64,000 nt of DNA from Paraburkholderia agricolaris (GTDB taxonomy: Bacteria; Pseudomonadota; Gammaproteobacteria; Burkholderiales; Burkholderiaceae), in NCBI RefSeq assembly GCF_009455635.1, contig NZ_QPER01000002.1:930001-994000 (forward strand), in the 5' to 3' direction. Position numbers and translations under genes: made by a program. This document shows, in pieces, positions 1-7,982 of this stretch. Numbering within the stretch: the first letter of the stretch is position 1; each line of letters starts with the position of its first letter. The notes under the pieces were generated by a model, which had not been told where the DNA came from, ran no database searches, and was given only the letters and a program-made list of their open reading frames with translations.

Positions 1-99
1 CGCGTCATAGCGGCGCGAGCGTGAACCATGCGGTTTTGGATCTGAGTGCGTGCCGGCTGTGCAATCACCCACGCTACCCAAAACCTGGATCACGACAAC

Positions 100-2052
100 A
101 TGGCAGAGCAGCTCGACCTTTCCCGCCGCAAGGCCCTGAAAATACTCACTGGCGTGCCGATGCTGCCGTTAGGCGGCCTCGCAACGGCGTCGATGCTGAC
201 CGCCTGCGGTGGCGGCAACGACCTGGCAACGCCGGTCAAGCCGGTGGCGAACTTCGTCTCGGCGGCATTCAGCGCCATGGCCGCGCCGACGCTGGCGGAG
301 CCCGCCGCGATGGCGAAAACCACGGTCGGCTCCACCCTCACGGTGCAACTGAGCGACGGCAGCCGCCGCTCGTTCAAGCTCGCTTACCAGCCGTTCTTCG
401 TGACCGGCGATATGGTGCCGAACATCAAGGGCGGCACGATCCTGGCTGGCGGCTACTTCGACATCAACAATCAGCCGATCATCGATAAATCCGTTTCGGG
501 TAAGGAGCGCCAGTTCTATTCGGACTGTCCGGACGGCAGCTCGCTGATCCGCCTCGACAAGCCGACGGTCAAGGGACTCAAGGGCAACGCGGTATTTGCC
601 GTCGTGCAGTTCGAGTACACGACCCGCGATCAGAGCCTGAAGTCGATGTACGGCCAGTTGCCTTCGCCGATTGCCGTGCTCACGCTCGATCAGGACCCGG
701 CTACCGGCAAGCTCACTCTGGCGGGTTATTCCAACGTGGATACCTCGAAGGCCCATGGCTTGTGGATCACATGCGGCGCGAGCCTGTCGCCGTGGAATAC
801 GCATCTGTCGAGTGAAGAATACGAGCCGGACGCTTCCACGATCGCGGCCAATAGCCAGTTCAAGGGCTTCAGCCGCAGTCTGTTCGGCGACGAAACCACG
901 GCCAACCCTTATCACTATGGCCATCTGCCGGAAGTGACCGTGAATCCCGACGGCACCGGCACGATCAAAAAGCACTACTGCCTTGGCCGCATCTCGCACG
1001 AACTGATTCAGGTGATGCCGGACAAGCGCACCGTGCTGATGGGCGACGACGCGACCAACGGCGGCCTGTTCATGTTCATCGCCGATCGCGAGACCGATCT
1101 GTCGGCCGGCACGCTGTATGTGGCGAAGTGGACGCAGACCTCATCGAGCGGCGCGGGGGCGGCGACGCTCTCCTGGATCAATCTGGGCCACGCGACCAGC
1201 GACGAAATCGAGGCGCTCGCCAACCAGTTGCGCGCGAGCGACATCGTGGACATTGCGACCAGGGATCCCGCCGATTCGACTTACACGAAGATCAACTACA
1301 ACGGCACCTTCAATTGGGTGCGCGTCAAGCCGGGCATGGTCAAGGCGGCGACCTTCCTCGAAACGCACCGCTACGCCGCGTTGGCGGGCGGCAGCATGGG
1401 GTTCACGAAGCTCGAAGGCACGACGGTCAATATCAAGGACAAAGTGCTGTATTCCGCGATGTCGCGCATCGAGAAATCGATGGTGCGCGGTAACGCTGCG
1501 TCGACCGATATTGCGCTCGACAAGGTCATCAACGCCGGTGCGGTTTACGCGCTGAACATGAAGGGCGGCCAGCGCGACCGCAGCGGCGGCGCGATCAACA
1601 GCGAGTGGGTGCCGGTCGAGATGGCCGCGCCCGCGGCGCTGGTCGGCGAGGATCTGTCGCCCGCCGACGCGCTCGGCAACACGGCGAACGCGGATCGCAT
1701 CGCGAATCCGGACAACCTGAAGTTCTCCGAAAAACTGCGCACGCTGTTTATCGGCGAAGACAGCGGCATGCACGTCAACAATTTCCTGTGGGCTTACAAC
1801 GTCGACACGAAGACGCTCGCGCGCGTGTTGTCGTGCCCGGCGGGTGCGGAGTCGACGGGCCTGCACGCGGTCGACGAAATCAACGGCTGGACTTACGTGA
1901 TGAGCAACTTTCAGCACGTCGGCGATTGGGAAACACCGTTGCACGACAAGGTCCAATCGACGCTCGATCCGCTCGTGCGGGCGAACTATAAGGACCGTTT
2001 TGGCGCGACGGTGGGGTATCTGACGGCGGATCCGGCGGGGATCAAGCTGTAG
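100..2052 (+). CDS. PhoX/DUF839-family protein, Tat-exported lipoprotein
   Basis: Predicted 650-residue protein of the PhoX (DUF839) alkaline-phosphatase-like family, which binds metal and usually hydrolyses phosphate esters outside the cytoplasm. The N-terminus shows a twin-arginine motif (SRRKALK) followed by a hydrophobic stretch and a lipobox-like LTAC, so I infer export by Tat and lipidation at that Cys. The stretch around residue 225 (ITCGASLSPWNTHLSSEEYE) matches the family's Cys/Pro-Trp/Glu-Glu signature. ATG at 100 is preferred over the in-frame upstream start at 46 because it places the RR motif close to the N-terminus. The gene stands alone. The exact substrate cannot be read from the sequence. 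Confidence 0.85.
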   Translation: MAEQLDLSRRKALKILTGVPMLPLGGLATASMLTACGGGNDLATPVKPVANFVSAAFSAMAAPTLAEPAAMAKTTVGSTLTVQLSDGSRRSFKLAYQPFFVTGDMVPNIKGGTILAGGYFDINNQPIIDKSVSGKERQFYSDCPDGSSLIRLDKPTVKGLKGNAVFAVVQFEYTTRDQSLKSMYGQLPSPIAVLTLDQDPATGKLTLAGYSNVDTSKAHGLWITCGASLSPWNTHLSSEEYEPDASTIAANSQFKGFSRSLFGDETTANPYHYGHLPEVTVNPDGTGTIKKHYCLGRISHELIQVMPDKRTVLMGDDATNGGLFMFIADRETDLSAGTLYVAKWTQTSSSGAGAATLSWINLGHATSDEIEALANQLRASDIVDIATRDPADSTYTKINYNGTFNWVRVKPGMVKAATFLETHRYAALAGGSMGFTKLEGTTVNIKDKVLYSAMSRIEKSMVRGNAASTDIALDKVINAGAVYALNMKGGQRDRSGGAINSEWVPVEMAAPAALVGEDLSPADALGNTANADRIANPDNLKFSEKLRTLFIGEDSGMHVNNFLWAYNVDTKTLARVLSCPAGAESTGLHAVDEINGWTYVMSNFQHVGDWETPLHDKVQSTLDPLVRANYKDRFGATVGYLTADPAGIKL

Positions 2053-2088
2053 GGAGTGGCGGTGCCGGGCGGCATCGGGCCGCCCGCC

Positions 2089-2523
2089 TCAACTCCGTTT
2101 GCAGAAAATCGCCGTGATGAGCGGCGCCACCCGGTGCACGATCGCCGTGCTGCCGCCTTCGGTGAGCGCGTTCTGGACTTTGGATTCGCTGCCGAACACC
2201 ACCACGCCATAGGCCGAGCGGGCTACCGGCTCGCCATCGCCGACGCGAAACATCGGGTCGTCTTTTTCGTAGCCGACCACCGCGAAAACGTGAAAGCCGT
2301 AGGCGGTCAGGTCGGCGCCCCGGGTCGGCGAAAACGCATTGATGGAGTTGCTTTCGACTCGCGTCGGCTTCGGGTCGATCAGCTGTTGCTGGGCGAGATC
2401 GGCAATGAACTGATGACCGCTTTCATTGCAGGTCAGCGGTGTGTCGAGAGCGGCGGCGTGACTGGTAAGCGGCAGCGCCGCGGTGGTCAGCGCAAGGAGT
2501 GCAGAGAAAAACAGGCATTTCAT
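2089..2523 (-). CDS. Small secreted hypothetical protein
   Basis: A 144-residue protein starting MKCLFFSALLALTTAAL, a clear Sec signal peptide probably cleaved after SHAA. The mature part is about 120 residues with two Cys (TCNE near the mature N-terminus, IFCK at the C-terminus) that could form a disulfide in the periplasm. An upstream in-frame start (2607) would add 28 residues before the signal peptide and is less likely. It is convergent with the PhoX-like gene. I recognise no named family and assign no function. Confidence 0.6.
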   Translation of the reverse strand: MKCLFFSALLALTTAALPLTSHAAALDTPLTCNESGHQFIADLAQQQLIDPKPTRVESNSINAFSPTRGADLTAYGFHVFAVVGYEKDDPMFRVGDGEPVARSAYGVVVFGSESKVQNALTEGGSTAIVHRVAPLITAIFCKRS

Positions 2524-2762
2524 AAGCGTGAATAACGACCTGCGTTCGATGTAGTGTGTTCGCAACGGGTGGCGGCCAAATGCCGCGACCCAAAAAACGT
2601 TGCGCATCGAAGTGATCCGTCATGACAGGCGCAACTGGATTCGCACTTTAACGTGATTCGGCATACTTTGCCCACCAGCCGGCACTTGAGGGTCACGCGA
2701 GGCCTTAAGAAAACGTTAAGGAATAAAGCACGCTTTCGCGATCCCGTATATATTTCCGGGTT

Positions 2763-3458
2763 ATGAATTCCCGACCAAAAATTCCGTTGAACGTTCCGGC
2801 CCCGAGGACATGGGATGCGCGGCTCGCCCGCCGGCTTGTCACGCCGCTCGTCAACACGTGGGTTACGCCGAACCATCTGACCACGCTGCGCCTGCTAATT
2901 GGCGTGGCGGGCGCGCTGTGCCTCGCTCGCGGCGGATTTGCCTCAGCCAATGCGGGCGCCTTTCTGATCGTGCTGTCGAACTTCGTCGACCACACGGACG
3001 GCGAGCTTGCGCGCATCGGCGGAAAATCGAGCCGGATCGGTCATTTTTACGATCTGGCTTGTGACGCGCTCGTGACTGTCATGTTGTTCGTCGGCATGGG
3101 AATCGGTACGACACATGTCGGCGCATTGAAAGTTTCACCGGGATGGCTCGGCGCCGTGGCCGGCGTTGCGGTCGCCCTGATTTTCTTCCTGCGCATGCGC
3201 ATCGAAGACATGGCGGGCAAGGCGGGCACCAAACAGGCTTCGGTTGGCGGATTCGAAACCGAAGACGTGTTGTATCTGCTGCCCATCGTCACGCTGACGA
3301 GCGTCGTCACACCGTTCGTGGTGGTGGCGTCGATTGGTGCGCCGCTCTTTGCTGCCTGGGTCGTGGTCGATTACTGGCGCGTTTCGCGCCGCACCGCCCG
3401 CCTGGCGGCCGTCCCTGCCAAGGAACCTGAAACCAGTCAAATGTGGGCCAGTGAATGA
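2763..3458 (+). CDS. CDP-alcohol phosphatidyltransferase family protein
   Basis: Integral membrane enzyme of 231 residues. The complete family motif D-x2-D-G-x2-A-R-x8-G-x3-D-x3-D is present (DHTDGELAR ... GHFYDLACD, about residues 78-102). Several hydrophobic helices follow (LVTVMLFVGMGIG, WLGAVAGVAVALIFF, IVTLTSVVTPFVVV). The family transfers a phospho-alcohol from a CDP-activated donor to an alcohol acceptor in the cytoplasmic membrane. It is the first gene of a four-gene operon, and its stop overlaps the next start (ATGA). The cytidylyl-transferase-like last gene could make its CDP donor. Substrates are unknown. Confidence 0.88.
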   Translation: MNSRPKIPLNVPAPRTWDARLARRLVTPLVNTWVTPNHLTTLRLLIGVAGALCLARGGFASANAGAFLIVLSNFVDHTDGELARIGGKSSRIGHFYDLACDALVTVMLFVGMGIGTTHVGALKVSPGWLGAVAGVAVALIFFLRMRIEDMAGKAGTKQASVGGFETEDVLYLLPIVTLTSVVTPFVVVASIGAPLFAAWVVVDYWRVSRRTARLAAVPAKEPETSQMWASE

Positions 3459-4273
3459 GTATGCACGCCGAAGACGACGTGATCGCGCCAATCTCAGTTG
3501 AACGCTCGCCGGTTACGCCGGCCACGCCTGCGCCGAATGCCGATCGCGCGGTGGCGGGCCGCACGCGGAGCTTCAACATGCCGCGGCTCTCCAGGGATTT
3601 CGCCGAGCAGGGCGCGTTCCTGTATCTGGAAGATTTTCTCGCGCCCGAAGTCACTGACCAGCTCGTGCAGAGTGCGCGCGGTCTGCTCGACGAAGTGAAC
3701 CGCAACTATCTGCCGGGCCACAAGCAGGGCGGCAGCGTGAGCCGCCATACGATCGACCGCCTCGCGCCGTTCATCGCCGAGCTGTACCGGTCGAAGGAAC
3801 TGATTGGCTGGCTCGAGCAACTCAGCGGCGACAAGCTGCAAGTGTCGCCCGGAGACGATCCGCATGCGTATGCGCTGTATTACTACACGCGTGCCGGCGA
3901 CCACATCGGCTGGCACTACGATACCTCGTACTACGACGGCCGCCGCTACACGTTGTTGCTCGGCGTGATCGACGAATCGTCGTGCCGGCTCGACTACGAA
4001 TTGCACACACGCAATCCGGACGTGCCGGACCAGCCGGGCTCGGTGCAGATTCCGCCGGGCGGCCTGGTGTTCTTCGACGGCGACAAGCTGCGGCATCGCA
4101 TTACGCCGGCTGGCGCGAACGAAATGCGTGTATCGCTGACTTTCGAATACGTCACCGATCCGAACATGCGGCCGTGGCGCCGTTTCGTCTCCAATATGAA
4201 GGACGCGATCGCGTACTTCGGTTTCCGTCAGGTCTTCCGTCAAATGACGAAGCGCGGCAAGGGCCACGCATGA
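3455..4273 (+). CDS. 2-oxoglutarate/Fe(II) oxygenase-like protein
   Basis: A 272-residue soluble protein with the jelly-roll Fe(II)/2OG dioxygenase pattern. An HxD-like pair appears in HIGWHYDTSYYDG (about residues 151-163), a distal His in DKLRHRITP (about 210-218) and a 2OG-anchoring Arg in MRVSLTFEY (about 224-232). The region GSVQIPPGGLVFFDGDKLRH is typical of the family core. It overlaps both neighbours by 4 bp, so it is co-translated with the phosphatidyltransferase and the UPF0104 protein. I infer hydroxylation or desaturation of the headgroup or acceptor made by this operon. The substrate is unknown. Confidence 0.75.
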   Translation: MSMHAEDDVIAPISVERSPVTPATPAPNADRAVAGRTRSFNMPRLSRDFAEQGAFLYLEDFLAPEVTDQLVQSARGLLDEVNRNYLPGHKQGGSVSRHTIDRLAPFIAELYRSKELIGWLEQLSGDKLQVSPGDDPHAYALYYYTRAGDHIGWHYDTSYYDGRRYTLLLGVIDESSCRLDYELHTRNPDVPDQPGSVQIPPGGLVFFDGDKLRHRITPAGANEMRVSLTFEYVTDPNMRPWRRFVSNMKDAIAYFGFRQVFRQMTKRGKGHA

Positions 4274-5289
4274 CACGCGCGGCTCTGATTCTGCTGTCGA
4301 TCGGGACGGCGCTTTTTGTCGGCCTGCTCGCGTGGCAGGGTTTCGGCTCCGTTGCCTCGGCGCTGGCCGCGGCTGGCTGGGGGCTTGTGCTGGTCGCGGC
4401 GTTTCACGTCGTGCCGCTGGTGCTCGATGCCGGTGCGATCTCGGTGCTGTTCCGGCGCCGGCACGACGGTGTGCATCATGACGTCACGCTGCGCGATGCG
4501 GTGTTCGCACGCTGGATCGGCGAATCGGTGAATAGCCTGTTGCCGGCCGGCCAGATCGGCGGCCCCGTGGTGATGGTGCGGCAACTGTCCCAGCGCGGCA
4601 TGCGCATGCGCGACGCGGCGGCCGCCATTACCGTCAGCACGACGGCGCAAGCGCTCGCGCAAATCGTTTTCGCGCTGCTCGGACTACTGCTGTTCGGCGC
4701 TTACGCCGCACATGGCGCGCTTCACGATCTGCGAACCGCCACGTTCATTGCCACCGGCGTGCTGGGTGCGATGATCGCGGGTTTCTATTACGCGCAGCGG
4801 CGCGGTCTGTTCGGGCGTCTGCTGGGCGTGGTCTCCAAGGTGTTCGGCAAACGCGACTGGTCGTCGCTGATGACGCGCGCCGAAGCCGTCGACGCGGCCG
4901 TGCAGGGCATCTACCGCGAGCGCGGCCGCGTTGCGGCGAGCTTTGCGCTGAGCCTGGTGGGCTGGATCGTCGGCACGGTCGAAGTGTGGCTCGCGCTGAG
5001 CTTCCTCGGTCATCCGGTCGACTGGGTCGACGCACTCCTGCTCGAAAGTCTCGGGCAAGCGATTCGTGGCGCAGCCTTTATGATCCCGGGCTCGCTCGGT
5101 GTGCAGGAAGGCGGCTATCTGCTGCTTGCGCCGCTCGTGGGCCTGCCGCCGGATGCGGCGCTGGCGTTGTCGCTCGCCAAGCGCGCACGTGAAATCCTGC
5201 TGGGTTTGCCGGGACTGCTGGTGTTGCATTTCAGCGAACGAAACTGGCAACGGCGGCGCGCCACCGGGCGCGTACCGGTTGTCGATTAA
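4270..5289 (+). CDS. UPF0104 / lysylphosphatidylglycerol synthase TM-region family protein
   Basis: Polytopic membrane protein of 339 residues (about 7-8 hydrophobic helices) with the family hallmarks EsvNsLLPAGqiGGP (WIGESVNSLLPAGQIGG, about residues 80-96) and a C-terminal PGSLGVQEGGYLLLAPLVGL. The family includes the flippase region of MprF and HpnL-type proteins, linked to lipid or lipid-intermediate translocation. ATG at 4270 overlaps the previous stop and is chosen over an upstream in-frame start that lies inside the oxygenase gene. In this operon I infer translocation of the lipid product across the inner membrane. Confidence 0.82.
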   Translation: MTRAALILLSIGTALFVGLLAWQGFGSVASALAAAGWGLVLVAAFHVVPLVLDAGAISVLFRRRHDGVHHDVTLRDAVFARWIGESVNSLLPAGQIGGPVVMVRQLSQRGMRMRDAAAAITVSTTAQALAQIVFALLGLLLFGAYAAHGALHDLRTATFIATGVLGAMIAGFYYAQRRGLFGRLLGVVSKVFGKRDWSSLMTRAEAVDAAVQGIYRERGRVAASFALSLVGWIVGTVEVWLALSFLGHPVDWVDALLLESLGQAIRGAAFMIPGSLGVQEGGYLLLAPLVGLPPDAALALSLAKRAREILLGLPGLLVLHFSERNWQRRRATGRVPVVD

Positions 5290-5316
5290 TCTCCGAATTT
5301 TTTCAAAGGACTGCGC

Positions 5317-6081
5317 ATGCGTGCCATCATCCTCGCAGCGGGCCTAGGCCTGCGTCTCCAGCAACCGCCGCAGGCACAGTTCCCGAAGTGCCTGTTGCAG
5401 TTCGACGGCATGAGCCTGCTCGAACGGCATCTGCAGATGCTTGAAACCGCCGGCGTGACCGAGGTCGTGCTGGCGCTCGGTTTCCAGCCGGAATCGGTGC
5501 AGGCGGAACTGGAGCGCATCAACTGGCCGCATCAGGTGGAAACCGTGCTGAACCCGCGTTACGACCTGGGTAGCGTGCTGACGGTGCACACGGTGGCCGA
5601 GGCGCTCACGCGCGGCGGCGACGTGCTGCTGATGGATGCCGACGTGCTTTACGACGAGCGCATTCTGAACGCGCTGGTGGCGGGCGAAACGGTCAACCGT
5701 TTGTTGATCGACCGTGATTTCGAAGCGGGCGACGAGCCCGTCAAGCTGTGTCTGAAAGACGGCGTGCCGGTCGAGTTGCGCAAGCAACTCGCCGTCAATC
5801 TCGAGTACGACACCATCGGCGAATCGGTGGGATTCTTCCGTTTCCGCCAGGAAACCGCGCAACGTTTCACGCAGATCGTCGCGGGTTACGTCGAGAGCGG
5901 CCGGGCCAATATGCCGCACGAAGAAGCGGTGCGCGACCTGCTGCTCGAGCGCAGCCAGGTATTCGACACGGCTGACGTGACCGGCTCGCCGTGGATCGAG
6001 ATCGACTTCCCGAACGACGTCGCTCGCGCCAGCACCGAAATTCTGCCGTCGTTGCAACCGCTGGTCAGCGCGTCACGCTGA
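5317..6081 (+). CDS. Sugar-phosphate/phosphocholine-type nucleotidyltransferase
   Basis: A 254-residue Rossmann-type NTP transferase. The N-terminal LAAGLGLRL ... FPKCLLQFDG is the nucleotide-binding GxGxRL...PK signature, and LMDADVLYD (about residues 106-114) supplies the metal-binding Asp. Length and layout resemble LicC-like cytidylyltransferases and the NTase half of inositol-1-phosphate cytidylyltransferases. It follows the UPF0104 gene after 27 bp and is followed by a strong terminator. I infer that it activates a phospho-alcohol to the CDP form used by the phosphatidyltransferase at 2763-3458. CTP versus another NTP cannot be told from sequence. Confidence 0.82.
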   Translation: MRAIILAAGLGLRLQQPPQAQFPKCLLQFDGMSLLERHLQMLETAGVTEVVLALGFQPESVQAELERINWPHQVETVLNPRYDLGSVLTVHTVAEALTRGGDVLLMDADVLYDERILNALVAGETVNRLLIDRDFEAGDEPVKLCLKDGVPVELRKQLAVNLEYDTIGESVGFFRFRQETAQRFTQIVAGYVESGRANMPHEEAVRDLLLERSQVFDTADVTGSPWIEIDFPNDVARASTEILPSLQPLVSASR

Positions 6082-6121
6082 GCTCTGCCTCGGCGCTGTT
6101 TTTGAAGCGCTTCTGAATGGC

Positions 6122-6152
6122 ATGATGAGCCGGCTATATTCCGGCTCATCAT
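6122..6152 (+). terminator. Rho-independent terminator of the lipid operon
   Basis: A perfect 12-bp stem (ATGATGAGCCGG at 6122-6133 with its complement at 6141-6152) has a 7-nt loop and is followed within about 12 nt by a T-rich tract (gttttcttctctttt). It lies 40 bp after the nucleotidyltransferase stop. Confidence 0.8.
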
Positions 6153-6344
6153 CGCTTCGCGTTTTCTTCTCTTTTTACTCCTGTTTTTCGTAGGCTGTGC
6201 TGCGTCGTTGCGCGCTCAACGATTCAGTACCGGATAGCAAGCCGCGTTTTAGCGCGAATGCGAAAGGACGCTGTTTAGCAACATCTGTTGTCGTTGCAGT
6301 GCGATAATTGCCGCTTTACATCGGCGGCCTTGCAACCCGCCGTC

Positions 6345-7754
6345 ATGCCAATGCCTCTCGCTTTAGGCACTTTCATTGTTCCGCTGATCGTCGCGTGTGC
6401 GATGTTCATGGAAAACGTGGACGGCACGGTCATCGTGACGTCGCTGCCAGTTCTGGCGCGCGATCTCGGCCAGGACCCCATCACCCTCAAGCTTGCCGTG
6501 ACGGCTTATGTCATTGGCCTCGGCGTCTTCATTCCGATTTGCGGCTGGGTTGCCGACCGCTTCGGCTCGCGCACAGTGTTTCGCACGGCAATTGGCATCT
6601 TCATGGCCGGCTCGCTGATGTGCGCGGCGTCCACTTCGCTTGGCACTTTCGTGGTTGCGCGCTTCGTGCAAGGCATCGGTGGCGCGATGATGGTGCCGGT
6701 GGGGCGCATCATTATTTTCCGCTCGGTGCCCAAGTCGGACTTCATCCGCGCGGTCAACTATCTGACCGTGCCCGCGCTGCTCGGGCCGGTCGTGGGGCCA
6801 CCGCTCGGTGGCTTCATTACGACGTATCTGCACTGGCGCCTGATTTTCTTCATCAACATTCCGATCGGTTTGCTGGGGATCTGGCTCGCGAACAAACACA
6901 TCGCCAACGTGCGCGAAGCGCATCCTGGCCGGCTCGACTGGACCGGTTTCGTATTGTCGGCGAGCGGGGCGTCGCTGTTCATGCTGGGGCTCTCGCTGGT
7001 TGGCGGCGGACTGGTGTCCAATACCGCATCGATCGGCATGTGCGTGATTGGCGTGGTGCTGCTGGTGATTTACGTGCTGTACGCGAACCGCGTCGAATTG
7101 CCGGTACTCGATTTGCGGCTGTTGCGCATTCCGAGTTTTCATGCGAGCGTGGTGGGCGGCTCGCTGTTTCGCATCGGCCTCGGTGCGGTGCCTTTTCTGT
7201 TGCCGCTCGCGTTGCAGGAAGGTCTTGGCATGACAGCGTTCAAGTCGGGATCGATCACCTGCGCGTCAGCGTTCGGCTCGATCTTCATGAAGGCGGCCGC
7301 GTCGCGCATTCTCAGCCGCTTCGGTTTCCGCACGGTGCTGATGTTCAACGCCGGTTGCGCGGGCCTCGCCATTGCCGTCTACGGGCTGTTCTTTCCCGGC
7401 ACGCCGCATTGGCTGATCTGGTGTGTGGTGCTGTTCGGCGGCTTCTTCCCGTCGTTGCAATTCACGTCGTTGAATAGCCTGGCGTACGCGGACATTTCGA
7501 GCCGCGACGTTGGCCGCGCGACGAGTGTGGCGAGCGTGATCCAGCAGATTTCCTTGGGGCTCGGGGTGACGATCGCCGGCATTGTGCTGCAAATCTCGCA
7601 TAACGTGCAGGGTCATTCGACTATCGTGTTCTCCGACTTCTGGCCGGCGTTTCTCGTGGTCGGCCTGTTCTCGTTCCTGTCGATTCCGGTGACCGCGCGC
7701 CTGCCGCCAGGTGCCGGCGATGAAATTGCCCGCGGCAGCAGAGGCACCGCGTGA
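6345..7754 (+). CDS. MFS transporter, DHA2 (EmrB/QacA-like) family
   Basis: Polytopic permease of about 469 residues with some 14 hydrophobic helices. Visible motifs: a D-containing TM1 (MFMENVDGTVIVTSLP) typical of DHA2 drug:proton antiporters, motif A GWVADRFGSRTVF, and motif C-like ALLGPVVGPPLGGFI. An in-frame TTG at 6288 would add 19 polar residues; ATG 6345 is preferred because the hydrophobic N-terminus follows directly. It is a single-gene unit without an adjacent membrane-fusion protein, so it probably exports small lipophilic compounds across the inner membrane only. The substrate is not inferable. Confidence 0.85.
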   Translation: MPMPLALGTFIVPLIVACAMFMENVDGTVIVTSLPVLARDLGQDPITLKLAVTAYVIGLGVFIPICGWVADRFGSRTVFRTAIGIFMAGSLMCAASTSLGTFVVARFVQGIGGAMMVPVGRIIIFRSVPKSDFIRAVNYLTVPALLGPVVGPPLGGFITTYLHWRLIFFINIPIGLLGIWLANKHIANVREAHPGRLDWTGFVLSASGASLFMLGLSLVGGGLVSNTASIGMCVIGVVLLVIYVLYANRVELPVLDLRLLRIPSFHASVVGGSLFRIGLGAVPFLLPLALQEGLGMTAFKSGSITCASAFGSIFMKAAASRILSRFGFRTVLMFNAGCAGLAIAVYGLFFPGTPHWLIWCVVLFGGFFPSLQFTSLNSLAYADISSRDVGRATSVASVIQQISLGLGVTIAGIVLQISHNVQGHSTIVFSDFWPAFLVVGLFSFLSIPVTARLPPGAGDEIARGSRGTA

Positions 7755-7781
7755 GTGTTCGCGCTTGCGCGGGTTTTTTTT
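7747..7781 (+). terminator. Terminator after MFS gene
   Basis: CCGCG at 7747-7751 pairs with CGCGG at 7768-7772, with an inner GC-rich hairpin, and is followed by a run of eight T. It overlaps the MFS stop codon. Confidence 0.55.
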
Positions 7782-7982
7782 GGTGCGGCGCGGTAGCTGT
7801 GTTCGAAGTTAATTCGAACAGTCGCGGCTCACGATAATCCGCGTCGCCAAGCGCGCATTTTTTGTGTGCCGCAGCATGCACCCCATGCGCGCCACGGCTT
7901 CGCAAATGCCGGACCCGCATGTTATAAGCGCAAGGCAGCTTTCGTTATCGTCAGATGAAGAAGTCGTCTCGGAGGGGATCCA

